Below the pieces are notes generated by a model. That model did no database searches. It saw only the letters and a list, made by a program, of their open reading frames with translations, and was not told where the DNA came from. This document shows, piece after piece, positions 17,657-27,077 of a stretch of 64,000 nt of DNA. This stretch comes from an uncultured Rhodospirillaceae bacterium. Its GTDB lineage: Bacteria; Pseudomonadota; Alphaproteobacteria; Rhodospirillales; Magnetospirillaceae. The stretch covers positions 62,001 through 126,000 of the forward strand of contig CALABS010000069.1 in NCBI GenBank assembly GCA_937887565.1, given 5' to 3'. The position numbers were made by a program, and so were the translations under genes. Numbering within the stretch: the stretch's first letter is position 1; each line of letters begins with the position of its first letter.

Positions 17657-18242
17657 GCACCACGCCCAGCAGATTGGCACCCGCCGCCGACAGGACGTCG
17701 CGGGCCTCGCGGGCGATGGCGGCGCGGGTGCGCTCCGCCTCGACCACCAGCACCACGCCGTCGGCGGTGGGCGCCAGCGCCTGGCACAAGGGCGAGGCGA
17801 GCACCGGCGGCGTGTCGAGGATGATGAGGTCCGCCCCCCGCGACAGCCTCTCCCAATAGGCCTCGACCAAAGGCCGGTTCAGCGCCCGCGCGTCGCCGGC
17901 CCGACCGGGCAGCGGCCCGAAGGCGACGATGCCGTCGTCGTCGAAGGCGGTCTCGGTGGTGATGGAATTGAGCACGATCACCCCGCCGGCCGTCGCCCGC
18001 CCGGCCAGTCGCGCCAGCCGCACCGCCACCGCCGGGTCCTCCTCGCCCTCGACGCAGGCGGCGATCTGAACCACCCTGCGCCGGCGGCCGGCCAGGCGGG
18101 CCTCGATGGCCTGCCACAGGCGGACCAGCGGCAGGTCCGAGGCCGACATCGCCCCCGGCATTCCACCGCCCCGGCGAGGCAGGCCGCCGCCGGCGACGGT
18201 GACGGCCCGGGCGTTGGCGACCGCGTCGTAATAGCGGCTCAT
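17607..18242 (-). CDS. CpsD/BY-kinase-like P-loop protein without Walker A
   Basis: 211 residues. The fold and position match the ATPase partner of Wzz-type chain-length proteins (CpsD/EpsG, bacterial tyrosine kinase). The Walker B-like strand DLIILDTPPVL, the VVEAERT strand and the final GVVLNKRRHHVPRALY segment are as expected. The Walker A loop, normally GEGKST, is GEEDPA (about 66-71), lacking both Lys and Ser/Thr. There is also no Tyr-rich tail. ATP binding and autophosphorylation are therefore doubtful. It starts one base after the stop of the ExeA-like ATPase gene, so both are in the operon with Wzz and the WcaJ-type transferase. Confidence 0.75.
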   Translation of the reverse strand: MSRYYDAVANARAVTVAGGGLPRRGGGMPGAMSASDLPLVRLWQAIEARLAGRRRRVVQIAACVEGEEDPAVAVRLARLAGRATAGGVIVLNSITTETAFDDDGIVAFGPLPGRAGDARALNRPLVEAYWERLSRGADLIILDTPPVLASPLCQALAPTADGVVLVVEAERTRAAIAREARDVLSAAGANLLGVVLNKRRHHVPRALYDRL

Positions 18243-18243
18243 G

Positions 18244-19584
18244 TCAGTCGAAGCCTCCGCCGCCGGGGATGGCCGGAAACTCGATCACTTGCCCGACCTG
18301 GATGCGGTCGACGTTGATGATTTCCGGATTGTGCTCCTTGACCCAAGCGAGGGCCGCGCCGTCCAGCCGCCCGTAGACCTCGAAGGTCAGGCCGGCCAGG
18401 GTGTCGCCCGGCGCGACGATTCGCACCGCCCGCCGGGCACGCTCCTCCTCGGCGACGGCGGCCAGCACCGACAGCGCCTCGTCGGTGGGCGGTGCCGCCC
18501 GCTCTACCGGCGGCACCGCCGACAGGCCGGCCGGGACCTGCACCGGCACCGGCTCGGGGCCAGGCGGCGGCGGGTCCGGCAGCACCGGCGGCATGGGGGC
18601 CGCCACCATCGGCAGCGCCGGAGCCGACGGCGGCGGGGCACGACGGACGACCATCTCGGCCGGCTCCTCCGGCGCCACCGCCACCCAGCCCGCGACGACC
18701 ACGGCGGCGACGGCGGCGACGCCGCCGCCCCAGGCCAGCCAGCGCCCCGACGGCGCCCTGGGCTTCAGGGCCGCGTCCTTGATCCGCATGTCCCGCACCA
18801 CGTCGCGCACCACCTTGGCCGTCACCGGCCGCAGCTTGTGGCCGTAGGCATTCATCAGCGCGTTGTCGGCGATGACGTTGATGCGGCGGGGAATGCCTCG
18901 GCCGTGGCGGACGACCTCGCGGACGGCGCCGTCGGTGAAGGCCGGGCGGTCGTCCAGCGCCACGCATTTGAGGCGGTGGCGGACATAGGCCGCCGAATCC
19001 GCCCGCGACAGCGGCCCCAGGCGCGTCCGCACCGCGATGCGCGATTCCAGTTGCCGCAACTGGCGTTCGGACAGCAACTGGTCCAGTTCGGGCTGGCCCA
19101 CCAGCACGATCTGGATCAGCTTCTCGGTGGCGGTTTCCAGGTTGGACAGCATCCGCAGCTGTTCCAGCGTGCCGATGGGCATGTTCTGGGCTTCGTCCAC
19201 CAGCAGCACCAGGGTCTCGCGGCGCTTGTGATGGGAGACCAGCCAGGTCCTGAGCGCCTCGACCATGCCGGCGATCTCGTCGCCCGGATAGTCGATCCCC
19301 AACTCGCGCAGCACCTGCCGCAGCAGTGCCTGGAACGAGACATTGGGGTTGAACACCGACACGAAGCGCAGACCCGGCTCGTCGACGCTGTCCAGGTAGG
19401 AACGGACGATGGTCGTCTTGCCGACCCCGACCTCGCCGGTGATGCACACGAAGCCCTTGCGCTTGGCGATGCCGTAGATGATGGCGGCCAGCGCCTCCTT
19501 GTGCTGATCGGTCAGATACAGGAAGCCCGGATCCGGGGTGACGCGGAAGGGCTCGGCCGAGAAGTTGAAGAACTCCTTGTACAT
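18244..19584 (-). CDS. ExeA-like AAA ATPase with LysM tail (XrtA-associated type)
   Basis: 446 residues. The start MYKEFFNFSAEPFRVTPDP is typical of ExeA/GspA and of the ATPase found in PEP-CTERM/XrtA exopolysaccharide loci (TIGR03015-like). Walker A is GEVGVGKTT (about 50-58), Walker B is LVLLVDEAQN, and a sensor segment IVLVGQPELD follows. One transmembrane helix lies near residue 290-308, then a Pro-rich linker. A LysM-like domain (about 390-440: RIVAPGDTLAGLTFEVYGR ... NPEIINVDRIQVGQVI) should bind peptidoglycan or glycan in the periplasm. It likely energises or positions the polysaccharide machinery at the wall. It sits five bases after wzz. Confidence 0.85.
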   Translation of the reverse strand: MYKEFFNFSAEPFRVTPDPGFLYLTDQHKEALAAIIYGIAKRKGFVCITGEVGVGKTTIVRSYLDSVDEPGLRFVSVFNPNVSFQALLRQVLRELGIDYPGDEIAGMVEALRTWLVSHHKRRETLVLLVDEAQNMPIGTLEQLRMLSNLETATEKLIQIVLVGQPELDQLLSERQLRQLESRIAVRTRLGPLSRADSAAYVRHRLKCVALDDRPAFTDGAVREVVRHGRGIPRRINVIADNALMNAYGHKLRPVTAKVVRDVVRDMRIKDAALKPRAPSGRWLAWGGGVAAVAAVVVAGWVAVAPEEPAEMVVRRAPPPSAPALPMVAAPMPPVLPDPPPPGPEPVPVQVPAGLSAVPPVERAAPPTDEALSVLAAVAEEERARRAVRIVAPGDTLAGLTFEVYGRLDGAALAWVKEHNPEIINVDRIQVGQVIEFPAIPGGGGFD

Positions 19585-19589
19585 GGCTG

Positions 19590-20711
19590 TCAGCTCTCGC
19601 GTGGGATGGTGGTGAGGACGGGCAGGCCGAGACCACGCTCGACCTCGACCGGGGTGGCGAAGCGGGCGGATAGGCGTTGGGCGAGCAGCACCACGGCCAG
19701 GGCGACGACCAGGCCGCCACCCAGCGCCAGCGCCAGCATGGCGGCCGGAGGAGGGCCGAGGGGCCGGGGCGGGGCGAAGGCGGCCTGGACGATCCCGAAC
19801 CCCGTCATCGGGACCATCCGCCCCTCGGCGCCCGACTTCCCGTGCAGCCGGGCATCGATCTCGGCCAGTTCGGCGGCCAGGGCCTGGGCGCGGCCGGCGG
19901 CCGTGGCGGCCGCCGCCTCGGTCCGCACCAGTTCGGCCTCCATCTCCTGGCGGACGGGATTGGCGCCCTCGACGACGCGGGCGTCGCCGGCCGCCACGAG
20001 TTCGGACAGCAAGGACTCGACCTTGCGGCGCTCGGCGCGGACACGGGTGACGAAGACGCTTTCCTCGGTGAACTTGCCCAGCAACTCCTGCTCGCGGGTC
20101 TCCAGCTCGAACAGTTTGGCGCGGGCCTCCTCGACCACGCGGCTGCGGCCGCTTTCACGGGACAGGGCGATGGTGGCCGGCATGGCGGCCAGCCGCCGCC
20201 GCAACAGTGCCGCGCTGCCGGCGGCGGCGGCCGCCTCGGCCTCGGCGGCGGCCCGCGCGCCGTCGACCCGGCCGCGCCGGACCGCCAGGGCCTCGCGCTC
20301 GGCGGCGGGGTCGGCGGCCTGCATCCTGGCCTCGGCGGCGGCCAGCAACTGCTCGATCGCCTGGACGGCCAGCGCCGGGTCGCGGTCGTCGAACCGCAGC
20401 CGCACCAGCCCGCCGTCGCCCTCCTCCACCGCCAGGGCGGCGGCGAAGGCGGCGGCGCGGGCGTCGGCGGCGATCCCGCCATAGAGGCGCGGCCCCAGCC
20501 GCGACAGCACCTCGGCGCGCAGTTCGGCGCCCTCAACCAGCGCCGCGACGGCGCGCGCCTCGTCGGGCCGGCCCGCCACCAGGACCGCCTGCGCCCGATA
20601 CTGGGGCGGCCGGGCGGCCAGCGCCGCTCCCACGGCGAGCGCGGCCAGCATCACCAGCGCGATCTTGCCTTTGTGGCGGAACAGGGCATGGGCGATGTCA
20701 CGCGGGCTCAC
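19590..20711 (-). CDS. Wzz/GumC-like polysaccharide chain-length determinant
   Basis: 373 residues with an N-terminal transmembrane helix (about 16-34), a long Ala/Arg/Glu-rich coiled-coil periplasmic region (about 100-300) and a C-terminal transmembrane helix (about 322-343). A short cytoplasmic tail ends in LPVLTTIPRES, the usual PCP tail motif. This topology defines polysaccharide co-polymerases that set chain length for Wzy-type polymerisation. It is shorter than most GumC proteins. It lies ten bases after the WcaJ-type gene. The partner kinase domain is the separate, apparently defective protein at 17607-18242. Confidence 0.85.
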   Translation of the reverse strand: MSPRDIAHALFRHKGKIALVMLAALAVGAALAARPPQYRAQAVLVAGRPDEARAVAALVEGAELRAEVLSRLGPRLYGGIAADARAAAFAAALAVEEGDGGLVRLRFDDRDPALAVQAIEQLLAAAEARMQAADPAAEREALAVRRGRVDGARAAAEAEAAAAAGSAALLRRRLAAMPATIALSRESGRSRVVEEARAKLFELETREQELLGKFTEESVFVTRVRAERRKVESLLSELVAAGDARVVEGANPVRQEMEAELVRTEAAAATAAGRAQALAAELAEIDARLHGKSGAEGRMVPMTGFGIVQAAFAPPRPLGPPPAAMLALALGGGLVVALAVVLLAQRLSARFATPVEVERGLGLPVLTTIPRES

Positions 20712-20721
20712 GGCGTCCCCC

Positions 20722-22179
20722 TCAATAGGCGTTGGTTCCCTTGAGACAGGCTCCCGGCGTCCGGGCCAGGATCCTGAGGTCCAGCCACGGACTCCAGTGG
20801 TCGATGTACCAGAGGTCGTGAAGCACCCGCTTGCGCATCATGTCCACGGTGGTGGTCTCGCCGCGGAAGCCGTTGACCTGCGCCCAGCCGGTCAGGCCCG
20901 GCTTCATGCGGTGGCGGCAACGGTAGTCGTCCACCAGCCGGGCGTAGTAATGGTGATGCGATGTCGCGTGCGGACGCGGCCCGACCAGCGACATGCTGCC
21001 GCCCAGAACGTTGAACAGCTGCGGCAGTTCGTCCAGCGAGGTGCGGCGCAGGATGCGTCCGACCCGGGTCACGCGCGGATCGTCGCGGGTCGCCTGGCGC
21101 ACCTCGCCCTCGGGCGCCGCCGCCGCCGCCATGCTGCGGAACTTCAGGCAGGTGAAGGGCTGGTTGTCGTAGCCGTAGCGCTGCTGGCGGAACAGCACCG
21201 GGCCGCGACTGTCCAGCTTGATGGCGGCGGCGACCGCCAGCATCAGCGGGGCCAGGGCCACCACCAGCAGCCCCGCCAGGACGCGGTCCTCGACCGCCTT
21301 GGCGACGGCCCGGACCCCGGCCAGGGGCCGGATCGCCACCCGCGCCATGGGAACGCCCGACAGCAGCGACATCCCGGTGCCGTCGGCATAGGGAACCGGG
21401 TCGTCGGGAAACAGGTGGACGTCCACCGCCAGCGGCCGGAGCGCCGCCAGGCAGGCGGCCATCCGGGCGCCGTCGCCCCACGGCACGGCGACCACCACGT
21501 CGTGGACGCCCTCGCGGCGGACGGTGGCCTCGGCATCGGCGAGGCCGGTGATGAAGCCGCCCATGGCCGGCCGCTCGGGTGGGTCGCGGTCAAGGCAGAC
21601 CCCCACCGGAAACGCCCACCGGCAGCGAGACCCGGCCAACAGGGCCAGGACGTCCAGGGCGCGCTCGCGGTCGCCCACCACCAGCACTCGCCGCGCCGCC
21701 CGCGTCCACCGGCCCAACCGGTCGATCGCGGCGCCCCACAACAGGCGGAGGGCGGCCACCCCGGCCGTCGCCAGGACCGCCCAGTCGGCGACGCCGTCGG
21801 CCGTCCCGCCGTCGAGCCACGCCGCCGCCAGCGCCGCGACGACGACGCCGGCCAGGGTGACCGCCGCCGCCGTCCCCACCGCCCGCGGGGCGCCATACCC
21901 ACGCTCGCCGGCGTAAAGGCCCGAGGCCGAAAGCAGGTTGGCGACCAGCAGGGCGACCGCCGCGACGGCCAGCGGCCGGGGTGCCGGGGAACCGGCCAGG
22001 TCGGCCGCCCACACCCCGGCCGCCGCCACCACGGCGGCCTCCATGACCCGTCCACCGCCCAACAGCGCCTTTCCGAGTGCGGCGCCGACGGGCTCCGGCC
22101 GGCCATCGCCGACGGCGCCACGGCCGATATCCGGCCACGACGGAAGCCGCTGCAGCGGGTCGATGTCGAAGTGACGCAT
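20722..22179 (-). CDS. Undecaprenyl-phosphate sugar phosphotransferase (WcaJ/PssY type)
   Basis: 485 residues from the ATG at 22179, which has GGGGAAAGG nearby; in-frame ATGs further upstream add a leader without features. Four or five membrane helices occupy the first 160 residues. A Rossmann-like CoA-binding-type domain follows (RRVLVVGDRERA onward). After a further membrane helix comes the catalytic sugar-transferase domain, with FRQQRYGYDNQPFTCLKFRS, TSLDELPQLFNVLGGSMSLV and VGPRPHA. The ending LKGTNAY is typical of this family. It should start the repeat unit by moving hexose-1-phosphate from a UDP-sugar to undecaprenyl phosphate. It is first in the operon running down to 17607. Confidence 0.9.
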   Translation of the reverse strand: MRHFDIDPLQRLPSWPDIGRGAVGDGRPEPVGAALGKALLGGGRVMEAAVVAAAGVWAADLAGSPAPRPLAVAAVALLVANLLSASGLYAGERGYGAPRAVGTAAAVTLAGVVVAALAAAWLDGGTADGVADWAVLATAGVAALRLLWGAAIDRLGRWTRAARRVLVVGDRERALDVLALLAGSRCRWAFPVGVCLDRDPPERPAMGGFITGLADAEATVRREGVHDVVVAVPWGDGARMAACLAALRPLAVDVHLFPDDPVPYADGTGMSLLSGVPMARVAIRPLAGVRAVAKAVEDRVLAGLLVVALAPLMLAVAAAIKLDSRGPVLFRQQRYGYDNQPFTCLKFRSMAAAAAPEGEVRQATRDDPRVTRVGRILRRTSLDELPQLFNVLGGSMSLVGPRPHATSHHHYYARLVDDYRCRHRMKPGLTGWAQVNGFRGETTTVDMMRKRVLHDLWYIDHWSPWLDLRILARTPGACLKGTNAY

Positions 22180-22433
22180 CGGCCTTTCCCCGGACGACGG
22201 TTGGCGCGGGACGGTCAGCATCATGCGAACGTCGGTGCGCAATGCTGGGTGACATATGCCGTCCCCCCGACCCACCGCGTAGGTTCTCAGGGGGATGTGC
22301 GCCGGGGGTGGGGGGCCGGCGCGAAAACGGATAGCCTGTCCGCGCGGCGAAATCCCCCACCGTGATCGTTGCTATTTCGGGGCAGTTCGACCAAACTCTC
22401 GGCCGGGTTGTCCACAGCAACGACGAGGTTCCC

Positions 22434-22994
<561 letters not shown>

Positions 22995-23010
22995 CCGCCA
23001 AGGGCGCCCG

Positions 23011-24732
23011 TTACGGCACCACGCAGCAGATCGCCGTCAGGTCGTCGCGCAACGGCCGCCTGACGGTGGCCAGGAACGGCGCCAGCAGGGCGTCGATATC
23101 GGCCTTGGCCCGGTGTGCCGCCACCCCTTTGCGGACCAGTTCCACCGCCCCGTCATGGCCCAGGACGTCGCCGTCCTCGGCGGGCGATTCGGCCAGCGCG
23201 TCGGAGGCCATGAACAGCACCGCGCCGGGCGCGAGGTCGAGGCGGCGCTCGACGTAGCGGGCCGCCTTGGTGATCCCCAGCGGCAACCCCGACCCGTCGC
23301 CGATCACCGTCCTGAGACTGCCGGCCTCGACCACCAGCGGATGTGGGGCGGCGGCGCCCGAGTAGACGAAGCTTCGAGCCGCCACGTCGACGACGCCGTA
23401 GAGCATGGTGGCGAACTGGCCCACCGGCAGCAATCCCGCCAGGCGCGCATTGACGGCGGCCAGGAAGGCGGCCGGCCGGTCGCGTTCCGCCACGTTCTGC
23501 AGCAAGGTGTGGAGGCGAAAGGTGTTCATCGCCGAGGTGACGCCGTGCCCCGAGAAATCCGCCAGCCACAGGCAGAACCGGTGGTCGTCCAGCGGCTCCA
23601 GCCCCCAAATGTCGCCGCCCAGGTCGCTGGAGGTCTCGAAATAGCCGCTGACCCTGGCGCCCAGGGAATCCCGGACACGCTCCAGCAGGGCGGCCGGCGG
23701 CATCAATTCGGCCTGCATGGTGCGGGCGATCTTGAGGTCCTCGTCCATAGTCGAGCGACGGACGGGAGCCGGGCCGGCGACCGGCCGGTCGGCGCCGTCG
23801 CCCTCGGCGGATCGCCCACGGGGGGACAGCACCTCGCCGCGCACCACGCAGGTGACCTCGTTGCCGGGGTCGCGGTATTCCAGGCTGTCGAAGGACAAGC
23901 GCCGGGCCATGGCGATGCCGCGGCCGTGGGCGGCGAAGGCGCGGGCGGTGTCGAGCTCCATGTATCTCCGCCAGTCGAAGCCCTTGCCCTCGTCGCGGAC
24001 GGTGAACCGCGCCGCGCCGGGCAGGCGTTCGAACAGGACGGTGACCACCTTGTCGCGGTTCGCTGGCGCGTCCTGACGGGCCTCGACCTCCTGGGCCAGC
24101 CGCTTCTCGACGATCAGGCGGGCCTTCTCCTCGTAGGTGATGCCCAGGTTGCCATGCTCGACCGCGTTGGTGAACATTTCGGCGAGGCCGACCGCCAGGA
24201 ACTGCGAGCGCGGGCAGACCCGGGCCAGCGCCGCCGCCAGACGGTTGCCCTCGTCGAGGGTGCGGAAACGGAAGGTGCCGCTGTCCAGCAGCGACAAGGC
24301 CGAAAGCCGCTTTTGCAGGTCGTCGGACAGACGGCGGAACCGGCCATGGGCGTCGACGGCCGACGCGACCACGGACAATAGCAGCATTCGGTCCAGCGGC
24401 TTCTGGAGGTAGTAGTAAACCCCGGCCTTGATGCCGTCGACCACGTCGTCGCTGGAGGCGTAGGCGGTCTGCATGATCACCGGGATATGGCGCAGGCGTT
24501 CGTCGGCCTTGAGGCGGCCGAGCAGCTCCATCCCGTCCATGCGCGGCATGCGGCGGTCCAGCAGGATGACGTCGAAATCGTCGGGAAGGCGGTCGAGGAT
24601 TTCCCAGGCCTGCTGGCCATCCTCGGCGGTCACGGTCTCGTAGCCGGAAGCGCGCAGGTTGGCGACGATGACCTCGCGGTTCATCCGCTCGTCGTCGACG
24701 ACCAGCGCGCGGGTGGCACGCGCGCCCGCCAC
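23011..24732 (-). CDS. Receiver-HATPase-PP2C (SpoIIE-type) response regulator
   Basis: 573 residues in three domains. Residues 1-130 are a receiver (VVDDER at 11-16, phospho-acceptor Asp in LLDRRMPRMDG, Lys in LQKPLD). About 150-305 is an RsbW-like HATPase with N box EMFTNAVEHGN, G1 DEGKGFDW and G2 HGRGIAMARRL. About 330-573 is a PP2C-type phosphatase with GGDIW, LADFSGHG and the terminal RDDLTAI metal-binding Asp pair. The usual YSDGLTEA reads MASDALAES. Such proteins run partner-switching: the kinase-like part phosphorylates and the PP2C part dephosphorylates a STAS antagonist. The STAS gene is four bases upstream. Domain order, with HATPase before PP2C, is less common. Confidence 0.88.
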   Translation of the reverse strand: MAGARATRALVVDDERMNREVIVANLRASGYETVTAEDGQQAWEILDRLPDDFDVILLDRRMPRMDGMELLGRLKADERLRHIPVIMQTAYASSDDVVDGIKAGVYYYLQKPLDRMLLLSVVASAVDAHGRFRRLSDDLQKRLSALSLLDSGTFRFRTLDEGNRLAAALARVCPRSQFLAVGLAEMFTNAVEHGNLGITYEEKARLIVEKRLAQEVEARQDAPANRDKVVTVLFERLPGAARFTVRDEGKGFDWRRYMELDTARAFAAHGRGIAMARRLSFDSLEYRDPGNEVTCVVRGEVLSPRGRSAEGDGADRPVAGPAPVRRSTMDEDLKIARTMQAELMPPAALLERVRDSLGARVSGYFETSSDLGGDIWGLEPLDDHRFCLWLADFSGHGVTSAMNTFRLHTLLQNVAERDRPAAFLAAVNARLAGLLPVGQFATMLYGVVDVAARSFVYSGAAAPHPLVVEAGSLRTVIGDGSGLPLGITKAARYVERRLDLAPGAVLFMASDALAESPAEDGDVLGHDGAVELVRKGVAAHRAKADIDALLAPFLATVRRPLRDDLTAICCVVP

Positions 24733-24736
24733 GGGG

Positions 24737-25045
24737 TCACCCTTCCTCGAAGGCGAACAGCGTGTCGAAGCAGGCCAGCACCAGCAGTTCCCGCACCTCG
24801 GAGCGCGGATTGCGGAGCACGACCTCGGTATCGGCGCGCTCGGCCCGGTCCCGCAACGTCAGCAGCATGCCCAGCCCGGCCGAGTCCATGTAGTCGAGTT
24901 GCGTCAGGTCGATCGCCACCCGCCGCGCCCGACGGGCCAGCAGCTTGTCGATGACGCCGTCGAAGGGATCGCGGTCGGCGAAGGTCAACTGGTCGCGGAG
25001 CACCAGGGTCGGACCGCCGGGCTCGTCTGAAATTTCGTACCTCAC
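24737..25045 (-). CDS. STAS-domain anti-sigma factor antagonist
   Basis: 102 residues, the whole length being one STAS domain. The conserved phosphorylatable Ser lies in YMDSAGLGML (about residue 54). It would be phosphorylated by an RsbW-type kinase and dephosphorylated by the PP2C domain of the gene four bases downstream. It follows the chemoreceptor gene by 16 bases, so all three share a transcript. No sigma factor gene is nearby, so the output could instead be control of the adjacent chemoreceptor or of a diguanylate cyclase elsewhere. Confidence 0.9.
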   Translation of the reverse strand: MRYEISDEPGGPTLVLRDQLTFADRDPFDGVIDKLLARRARRVAIDLTQLDYMDSAGLGMLLTLRDRAERADTEVVLRNPRSEVRELLVLACFDTLFAFEEG

Positions 25046-25061
25046 GTCGGTCTTCCCCCAA

Positions 25062-27077
25062 TCAAGTCCGCTGTGCCCTGACGCGGCCGGAAATGAACTC
25101 CTCTAGCGCGCCAACCTGAGCCTCGTCCAGATCGAAACGCACGTGGGTGTTCTGGTCGGTCAACGCCACCACGCTGCCGTGCCAGGCGCCCAGATGCGGA
25201 AGCTCGGCGTCGAACTCGGCGCCCCGCGCGCCCATGGGGCGATCCAGAATGCCGGTGCCGATCAAGGCGATCTCCTGCAGCAGGCACGGGCGCTTGTCGC
25301 CGTCGATGGCGACCGTGGCCGCCACGTTGACCGTATGGCGCTGGTTGTTGTGGCGGTTTTCCTCGGAACTGCTGCGGACGATCTCGTCGATGGCGGCCTT
25401 CATGGTGCCCAGCCGCTGGCGCACGCTGGTGGCCGAGGACCGCACCATGTCGGATCGCTCCTCGGTCTCGTCGGTGGAGCGCGAGACCTCGGCGATCTCG
25501 GCCGCGGCCTGCTGAGTGCCCTCGGCGGCGGTCTGGGCGGCGCGGGCGATCTCCTGGGTGGCGGCGGTCTGCTCCTCGACGGCGGCGGCGATGCCGCCCG
25601 AGATATGGCCGATCTGGTCGATGATGCCGACGATGCCGCGGATGGCGGTGACCGCTTCCTGTGTGGCGGTCTGGATCGAGGCGATCTGCTGACCGATCTG
25701 GTCGGTGGCCTTGGCGGTCTGGTTGGCGAGCCCCTTGACCTCGGTGGCGACGACGGCGAAGCCCTTGCCGGCCTCGCCGGCCCGCGCCGCCTCGATGGTG
25801 GCGTTCAGCGCCAACAGATTGGTCTGGCCGGCGATGTCGTTGATCAGGCTGACCACCTCGCCGACGCTCTCGGCGGCCTTGGCCAGCCCGGTGACGATAG
25901 TGTTGACCTTCTCGGCCTCGGACTCGGCCTGGCCGGCGATGCGGGTGGATTCCTGCACCTGGCGGCTGATTTCCTGGACCGAGGACGACAGCTCCTCGGC
26001 GGCGGCGGCCACCGCGTCGACGCTGCCGTTGGCCTGCTCGGCGGCGCTCGCGGCGGCCTCCGAGCGCTCGCGCACGTGGCCGACGGCCCCGGACATGGCG
26101 TCGGCAGAGGCCAGCATGGTGTCGGCCTCGCCCATCACGCTGCCGATGGCGCCCGACACCTCCTCGTCGATGGCGTTGGTCAGCGCCAGGATCTCGGACT
26201 GCAGCTTGCGGCGGTTCCGCCGGTGTTCGGATTCCTGTTCGGCGGCGGCCTGGCGGACCTTGTGGGCGGTGTCGCGGAACACCTCGACGGCGCTGGCCAG
26301 GCGGCCGATCTCGTCCGTGCGGCCGAGGCCGGGAACCTGGATTCCCAGGTCGCCCTCGGCAAGCCGGCCCGTCGCCTTGGTCATGGCGTTGAGCGGCTCC
26401 ACCAGTTGACGGTCCAACAGGACCACGGTGAACACCAGCAGCACCAGCAGCAACACCGCCGATCCGCCCATCATGATCGCCTGGTTGCTCACCGAGGCGT
26501 CCAGTCCGTCGCGGGCGGTCAGCATTTCGGTGACCGACACCGCCATCGCCACCTGCATGGCCTCGACCAGGTTCTCGGTCAGCGAGGTCAGGCCCTCGCC
26601 CGCCGCCTCGAAGTCCGCCACCTGGGCGTCGCCGGCCTCGGTGCCCTGTTCCACATAGGCGCGCGCCATGGCCTGGCCGGCGTCGTAGAACGGATCGAAG
26701 GCGAGCAGCACGCCCTCGAGGACCCGAACCGAATCCGCCAGGCCCAGTTGTTCCGCCATGACGGCGGCGGTGCTCTGGTGGTAGCGGAAGCTTTCGGCGG
26801 CTTCCTCCGCCTTCGCGAGATGCTCGGCCAGCCGCTCGGGCGTCCGCAGGGCGGCGACGGCGCCATAGGCGGATCGCACGCGGGCGATGTCGAGCTGCAG
26901 GTTCTTCACCGTCTCGAGGAAGGGGATCTCCTCCTCCGACAGGACCGCCGAGACCCGGCCGACCTCGGCGGTCAGCGCGAACTGCCGCAGCGCGATCAGT
27001 CCGTTGACCACCAGCCCCGCGACACTGGTCGCCAGGATCAGGCCGAAGGCCAGGAAGAACTTGCGTCGGATCGTCAT
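25062..27077 (-). CDS. Methyl-accepting chemotaxis protein with C-terminal PilZ-like domain
   Basis: 671 residues from ATG 27077 (MTIRRKFFLAFGL). TM1 is about 7-30, a helical periplasmic four-helix-bundle sensor is about 31-200, and TM2 is about 203-225. HAMP (LVEPLNAMTKATGRLAEGDL) and a long signalling coiled coil follow. The conserved hairpin tip is present (IAGQTNLLALNATIEAARAG). The last 95 residues are PilZ-like: an R-x4-R start (RHNNQRHTVNVAATVAIDG) but a poor D/N-x-S-x-x-G motif (ALIGTGIL), so c-di-GMP binding is possible, not certain. The PilZ tail recalls Azospirillum Tlp1. The following STAS and phosphatase genes suggest signalling beyond CheA. Confidence 0.9.
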   Translation of the reverse strand: MTIRRKFFLAFGLILATSVAGLVVNGLIALRQFALTAEVGRVSAVLSEEEIPFLETVKNLQLDIARVRSAYGAVAALRTPERLAEHLAKAEEAAESFRYHQSTAAVMAEQLGLADSVRVLEGVLLAFDPFYDAGQAMARAYVEQGTEAGDAQVADFEAAGEGLTSLTENLVEAMQVAMAVSVTEMLTARDGLDASVSNQAIMMGGSAVLLLVLLVFTVVLLDRQLVEPLNAMTKATGRLAEGDLGIQVPGLGRTDEIGRLASAVEVFRDTAHKVRQAAAEQESEHRRNRRKLQSEILALTNAIDEEVSGAIGSVMGEADTMLASADAMSGAVGHVRERSEAAASAAEQANGSVDAVAAAAEELSSSVQEISRQVQESTRIAGQAESEAEKVNTIVTGLAKAAESVGEVVSLINDIAGQTNLLALNATIEAARAGEAGKGFAVVATEVKGLANQTAKATDQIGQQIASIQTATQEAVTAIRGIVGIIDQIGHISGGIAAAVEEQTAATQEIARAAQTAAEGTQQAAAEIAEVSRSTDETEERSDMVRSSATSVRQRLGTMKAAIDEIVRSSSEENRHNNQRHTVNVAATVAIDGDKRPCLLQEIALIGTGILDRPMGARGAEFDAELPHLGAWHGSVVALTDQNTHVRFDLDEAQVGALEEFISGRVRAQRT

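Noticed and set aside
15470..17680. 736-residue open frame opposite the asparagine-synthetase-like gene
   Set aside because: Gly/Gln/Arg/His-rich noise without motifs; the plus strand carries recognisable amidotransferase signatures.
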